From NCBI GenBank assembly GCA_020809705.1, contig CP085829.1, forward strand, positions 1,674,001 to 1,738,000: DNA of 64,000 bases, read 5' to 3'. Shown one piece after another: positions 58,401 through 64,000 of this stretch. The notes beneath the pieces are model-generated. The model did no database searches and was not told the DNA's origin. It was given only the letters and a program-made list of their open reading frames with translations. Origin of the DNA: Calonectria ilicicola. Lineage: Eukaryota; Ascomycota; Sordariomycetes; Hypocreales; Nectriaceae. How positions within the stretch are numbered: the first letter of the stretch is position 1; each line of letters starts with the position of its first letter. The translations under genes and the position numbers were made by a program.

Positions 58401-61400
58401 TTCATTCATTTAGTCATTCCATTCACTCTATTATTGTAAACTTTTTCGCAATTATGGACAGGGCTCAAGGGTCGGATGGATCTTGATGCACTATGACGTT
58501 GAATCAAAGCCAAAATGATTGGCGCTATAGTTGCTAGTGGATGGACTTGCCTCTTTTGATTAATTATGGAAACTAACCGCAACTTGGGAAAATGTACGGG
58601 CAGTTAATTTACCTGGCACGCCAATTGAAACGCAGCCTGGATTGCCCTACCGGCAAGAGAGAGAAAGAAAAAAAAAAAAAAACTCGATCGCAAGTCCCGG
58701 CATTAATTAGTGGGATCGAGCTAGGCTACCGGTTAATGGGCACTGCCGCGTTTCAGGATCGGAAGGATGAGGCTTTGCTGGGTGCGTGCCAAGTTCCTGA
58801 CTCGCATAATAGACAAGATCCCTTCATGACTGAGTTTCGCCAGTTTCGCGGGGAAGACGGATGAGATCACTGGCTCGACGGTTTAGGCAACCTGTGCGCA
58901 TCGGTGGCGAGAATTGGAAATCAGAGTTGTGAGACTCATCAAGGTCGGTCATGACTCTGGACCGAATAGGCAGGTAAACGCAGAGTGTCCCACATGGGAC
59001 AATGGAGAAGTCCTCGGAGGAGCGCGATCGGATTGCCCCGTAGCATTGGTTTCATGGAGAGCCTGGCAAGGGAAATGGGGACGGACGTACGTTCAGAGAT
59101 GATTGATTGATGAGCACATTTCCAGGGTCCGGATACGGTGAATCCCACGCTCCAGCTCTTTTGCGCGCCAGCTGCGGGTCCCAGCTCTCACAGCACAGCT
59201 AATTAGCCCTCGCATCTACAGCATGCGCGCACGCAGGCTCATTTGGGCCGGGTCCAGGGCCCTAGGCGCGTGCTGTCCCGTGACGGTGCCTGTCGTCCTG
59301 CAACGACTCCGACGCTGCGGCGCTGATGTGACGAGCTCAAGCGAGGCCCTGTCGCGCTGCCATGTGGTGCGAGAGGGGTAGACAAGGGGAGCAGGGCAGG
59401 GAATCTCCCGAGGATTGATCAGCCCTGTCGTGGCGGATCCCTTTAGGCAGTGTGGCCCCGAGCCTCGAGCAGCAGGAGCTTAAAACTGAGGCCACCTGAG
59501 TGTGGTATGGGTATGTCATGTACGAATGGATGGTAAGCTGTCATCTCTCTCTTTCTCTCGGCGCTTGGGGGCCGGTCATGTTGTTGGGACAAGTCAGGAC
59601 AGGTCGCGATAGGTTGGTACCATCCACAGCGGCACGTCCCTTGATGCACGTCTGGCACGAAGCTTACAGTACCAAGAACCAGAAGCAGCTGCATGCAGAT
59701 CCGCGTGCATGATAAGGGGAGGTGGATGTAGTTGCAGCCCGATCCGGTGGGTTGAATTAGATTATTTCCCGTAGCTTCGGTATCAACCGGCACGTTTCAT
59801 GGCTCCGTATCGAGCTGTTTGGTGGTGTTTGAGTTTTGGGGCCATGAACTCATCGTCACCGCTGCCGTGTCATTCGCGCCCACCCAGGCACGAAGACGTT
59901 TGCCGGTTGCCGGACGGACGGACGGACTGATGATCGATGCAATCAATGCTCACTCAATGGCATGGTACCATGCGCAAGTCAGAAATGAGAGGGTCACAGT
60001 CTTGGCCACGGGATGCTCACCCCCCAAACTCCCGCGCGTCGCACGCTGGGGTGGAGACAGCCACAGACAGACGAAGCACGGAACTCCGTTGGTGTTTTCG
60101 CCACCAGATGCGGTTGCCGATTAACTAAGGCTCGGGCTCGTACTAAGGAAAAGAAACGGGGCGCCAGCTCTTGCTTGTTCATCATGCCATGCTCGCATCT
60201 CTGCTCTGGGGCATCCTCTCCACTGCAGCGGATCCGAGGTGGGCATCCCCATTGGGCATTGGGCAAGAGATGAACTTGGATGCCGTCTCCACCGGGGGGA
60301 GGGAGTCAAGAAGATCATGGACCACGTTCCGGTGGATGGAGTTGGCGCGGTCACCGGACAATAAGCCGGTCGCGGTGAGAATGCAGGGCCAGGAGGAAGC
60401 AAATGCGACAACGAGATAAAAAGGTCTTCCTTGGCACGAAATCGTCGCTAGTGAAAGGCCGGGGTTCGGTAGGGCAGCGGGCGCGAGTTGAGCTGACTCC
60501 ACGAGTTGGTGGCTCAAACAGGGACGTGGAGCGGGAGGCTCGGCATTTCATGGCGGGTTGAAGGCTGCAAGCCGGACTTGGCAGATGAGACTAACTGATA
60601 CCAATGTCGTCATTCTTCTCCATTGTCTCTCCGGGACATATTCCCCGTCGGCTTCTGCCCATCTGTATGGCTCAATGGCGGGTCCTGTTCCCTGATAGTG
60701 GCACTTGGATCTTGGGGCTAGCCGTGGAGAGCGAGGTTGGCCGACGGAAGATGCCATGTTATTGTGTTTATTTTTGGATGTGCACTTTATCATGATAGAT
60801 GGGCCACGTAGAGACATTCACGGTCCAATATGGAACTGGCCGAGCTAGCAAGAAAAGGGTAAAAGAAAAGAGAAAAAAAAGAAGAAAAGTAAAGGGGCCA
60901 CATTCTTCAGTAATGGACTGATATCGCGTTGCGTGTGGAGAAGCGAGGGCTAATGGGATCTCTACTGCGACCTTGTGCTGCCGTGTCATAGGGTACCGAA
61001 AGGTGTACACGCACATACGTACCCCATCACAGTACCCAGCGACTGGGTTTGCTTTTTCTCAGGTGTATTATTTACATGGGTCAGGCCCTTGAATCCAGGA
61101 GGGCACGTTGTGGTGAACCCTTGCTTTTCTGTCTGCCGGGTTTTGATCCGTAGTCAATAAGCAATTAAATACCGGGCCCTATATAGGTAGTTGCCAACCG
61201 ACGTCCGTGTGCCTGGGTCCTGTCCTGCCCTGGCTAAGCAAGCAAGGTGCGCAGACGCGCGGAGAAAGACTGATCCGCTACACTACGAATATTGTGTGTG
61301 AGAGTGTAGAGAGAGCACAACGGCGGCGCTACTGTTTAATAAAACAGACGCAGCCCAAACCAAACCACCAACCCACTCACTCACTCACTCAAAGATGAGT

Positions 61401-62908
61401 CTCGAGCCACAAGACGCCAACAACGGGACTCTCCGTCTTCGTATCCGCCTCGGCTCCGAGCGTGTCAGTCCAGTCCAGTCCTTTCTGGCTAGCCGTGGCA
61501 ACTGGGTAGCCACTTGATTCGTATTGCTTGCCATTTGTTGTGCGTGCTGCTGCCGTCCCCTCGCTCGCCTTCCCCTCCCCTCCTCAGCAGCTCAACCCTG
61601 TCGCTCTCCCACCCCGTCCCCATGCCATGCCTAGCCTACTCCGGATGCTGTCATACCCATGCCCAATAGTATTCCCGGAGCTCCCTGCCTGCGTGCTACC
61701 GGCCTGTGATGACGGCTAGTGGTTCTCGGGGCCGCGCCGCACCCTTGATCTGTCCACCCACACACACCACCAAAAAAGAATAGACGCGCCTCATGGTCCA
61801 CCCCTCCTCATATCTTGCGATGCACTCAACTCCTTGTTTCTGATGCTCTCGCTCCGTCCTGCTTCGTGTCTTTGCCGCACGTTTACATCTATTCATCGGA
61901 CCAACGCACTTCTCATTCGCCGCGTCGGACCCCCGCCCCCATGTCCAGCCCATCTCTCATCTCCATCCTACATCTGTCGCGCCTATCTCGAATCCTCGTG
62001 ACCAAGTCCCTGGTCCTGTTTTTACCAATCCAGCAAAGTACCTAAAAAGCCACAGCGCAGCCCGGATTCGCTTCCGACGTCAAGTCGCACAAATCTGCGA
62101 GCTACTCTCGCTCGCTATCTCTTTGTTCCCACCCCCATCATCATCACCATCACGGGCCCTGCCTTGTTGGCTCTTTTGTTCGACGGCAACGTTACGCCCT
62201 TCTCCAGACATTGCTATCCACTCCTCCACACACTCCCTCGCTCTTGCTCCAGTCAGCCATCACCAAGCAAGACACAAGAGGAAGCGAGCCGGCTTTGGCT
62301 TTGCTCTGCCCTATCACCACCGTCCGAGCTACTGCACCCGCTTACCCACCCTTTAAGGGCCCATAGAGGGGCCGGCCAAAAACGCGCGTAGAGCTGATTT
62401 GCCCACCCGCAATAAAGACGCCGACACTAGGCCGCCAAGCAGTGAACTACACATTCATTTGGTGCCTGTCACTTTGGTTCATTCCTCATATACCATCGTC
62501 GTCATTCTTTCCTCCGCCCTTCGATACCCCTTCTTTTCTTTTTTCCTTGATTTTCTCTCTCATCTGCTGTTTACTTTCTCGGCGAGGGCCCCAAGGTGGA
62601 GGAGCGTAAACCTGCCTGCGCAATTCCTTCAGGAAACAGTCGATACGAGACGGTGGCTTGCGCTACGTACTGCATACATAACGCACGTTCACCACCTTGC
62701 TTCTCCAACCGATCAAAATCTGTCCCCAGTTTGGTTGGGGGCGCCATTTTCTGACTGAAAAATTGCTGCATCAGAGGCTGTGTTCCTGACCTGATTTTAT
62801 TCGCCTTGCGTGCATTCATTGGAGCACATATTCCCTTTAAATCTCACTGCCGAGCTAGACGGCAGTTGAATGGGGCGTGCAGTACGCCAGCAGGGACCGT
62901 GAGACACC
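55417..62908. other. 7.5-kb intergenic region, no convincing protein gene
   Basis: From 55,417 to about 58,600 it is AT-rich with only short ORFs, and includes the tRNA-like sequence at 57,366-57,449. From about 58,600 to 61,300 it is GC-rich and without gene signals. From 61,500 to 62,600 it is strongly pyrimidine-rich on the plus strand, like a long promoter and leader of the Zn2Cys6 gene. A 40-codon ORF at 61,395-61,517 (starting MSLEPQDANNG) may be an upstream ORF or part of an alternative first exon; neither is proven. Confidence 0.45.
57366..57449 (-). tRNA. tRNA-His-like (GTG) sequence, probable pseudogene
   Basis: The minus strand folds as a tRNA through most of its length. The D-arm is GTCT-AGTGGTTA-GGAC. 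The anticodon stem TTTCG/CGAGA encloses loop TTGTGG with anticodon GTG, followed by a 12-14 nt insertion at the normal intron site after position 37. The T-arm is CTGTG-TTCGATT-CACAG. Box A and box B are present. The 5' acceptor strand GTCGCTC pairs with the 3' strand GAGGTTA only at three base pairs, so a functional acceptor stem cannot form. The sequence diverges just after the T-arm, suggesting a truncated or rearranged copy. The identity as tRNA-His rests on the anticodon position and arm layout. Confidence 0.6.
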
Positions 62909-64000
62909 ATGGAGATCCAGTTCTCCATCCCAATCAACTCCAACCGGAGGGGAAATAGTGGTGGCAACAATGCTAGCAGCAGTAGCAGTAGCAACACCAG
63001 GTAAGTTGGGCTGCCACATTTGCAAACCCGTGTTATTGCGCAGTTCCTTGCACGGTGTCATGAGACCTGTACTGACTTGCAGGTTTTTTTTTTTCTCACC
63101 AACAGTTCTCAGCAAACAGCGAGATCGGCTAGCGCTGCCGCTGCTAGAGGTGGCACACATCGCTTTGCTCTTGAATCAAGAACGAGACATACCCGTCGCA
63201 GCTCAACACGAGCACGTACGGGCTGCAGTACTTGTAGGTGGAATTATGCTCATGTAAGCTCCGCTGCTAACTAAACCTGCAGGCAAGTAAGTGATGATCA
63301 ACGAACGACCGTTGACGAAGCCATGCCATGCGGGTTGCCGTTTGGTGGCTTGTCGGGCGATTGTCAACCAACAAGAACTTGACACTAAAGAGCGCTGATC
63401 GCCACTAACACTCTAATTCTGTAGGAAACGACATGTCAAATGCGATGAGACCAAGCCCTCGTGCCTCAACTGCATGAAATGGCGAGGCTACTGTGATGGC
63501 TACGCCGATCCCACCCCCTCCCGCTCCGAAACGCCATCCAAGCCAACCGCAGCCAACAAGGCTAATACAAGCGCCAAACTCATTCACACCAAGAAGGCCC
63601 CCCTTCTAATCGAAGAGCCCGCAATCAACACAATCTGCTTCGCTAACGCTGAGCAACGCTCCTACTTTGACGAATGGTCAAATCTGTCCATGAATTTCCT
63701 CAGCGGCGGGCTGGGCAACTCGCGACTATGGACCTCAACTATGCCCCAGGTCACCCTGCAGGAGCCGACGCTGAGATACGGGGCCATGGCCGTTGGCGCT
63801 CTGCGCATGGCTTGCCGGTTTGATTCAGAGGCTAGCTCGCCAGGAGCCGACCCCGCCGCCGACAACAAGCACTACCTCAACGCTATTGTCTACTATTGCG
63901 AGGCTCTACGGATGCAATCGAAAGCGAAGCCCAATAAGGAAGGCCTGCGGACAGCGATGCTGTCGTCCCTGCTCTTCATCTGCTTTGAGGCGCAGCGTGG
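62909..64000 (+). CDS. Zn2Cys6 fungal transcription factor, 5' part (truncated by window edge)
   Basis: Exons seen: 62909-63000, 63106-63237 and 63425-64000 onward, running past the right edge. Phases agree: the leader ends SSSSSSNT, exon 2 continues SSQQTARSAS, and exon 3 starts at the Arg of CSTCR. The zinc cluster is C-x2-C-x6-C-x6-C-x2-C-x6-C (GCSTCRKRHVKC, then DETKPSCLNCMKWRGYC), split by the 187-nt intron after CSTCR with an unusual donor GTGGAA and TAG acceptor. After it come a Lys/Ser-rich linker and the start of the middle region (FDEWSNLSMNFLSGGLGNSR ... YYCEALRMQ), as in Fungal_trans-type regulators. It binds DNA as a nuclear factor; target genes are unknown. The start ATG at 62909 (accATGg) is the nearest good one, but an upstream exon is possible given the long leader. 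Confidence 0.8.

Overview
The window looks like nuclear DNA from a filamentous ascomycete, most likely a Sordariomycete of the Hypocreales type. Reasons: genes are interrupted by short introns (about 49-104 nt, GTRNGY donors, CTAAC-like branch points, YAG acceptors). It carries typical fungal families: NACHT/NLR-like protein, ABC-C transporter, SREBP-type bHLH factor, BIM1-like GPI protein, GH17 BtgC-type glucanase, fungal rhodopsin-like membrane protein and Zn2Cys6 regulator. Genes are sparse and separated by long promoters rich in homopolymers. All calls come from reading translations and splice signals by eye; no database search was run.

Region 1 (1-13,000) is accessory-like. It holds a stand-alone RNase H protein, a degenerate ABC-C transporter (one frameshift and one in-frame TAG), a small unknown protein with a duplicated Cys/Trp motif, a NACHT ATPase with no C-terminal repeat array, and a guanylate kinase pseudogene broken at its P-loop. 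Region 2 (13,500-21,431) holds a VIT-VWA protein with a nucleoporin-like FG-repeat tail and a TM-less SREBP-family bHLH factor, both on the minus strand. Region 3 (21,432-31,241) is nearly 10 kb without a recognisable gene, dense in homopolymer and short-motif repeats. Region 4 (31,242-47,214) is the conserved core: an acidic unknown protein, STRAP-like and Doa1/Ufd3-like WD40 proteins head to head, a BIM1-like copper/H-brace GPI protein, an SRR1-like protein, a Pro-rich unknown protein, and a BtgC-like GH17 glucanase. Region 5 (47,215-58,600) is mostly gene-poor and becomes AT-rich: an 11-bp tandem repeat, a small Gly-rich gene with an in-frame TGA, a rhodopsin-like 7TM protein, and a tRNA-His-like sequence whose acceptor stem no longer pairs. 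Region 6 (58,600-64,000) is a long GC-rich, then pyrimidine-rich upstream region leading into a Zn2Cys6 factor that runs off the right edge.

No biosynthetic cluster or complete transposon is visible. The most notable points are decayed genes near both accessory stretches, the NLR with an unknown small neighbour, and the FG-repeat VWA protein.
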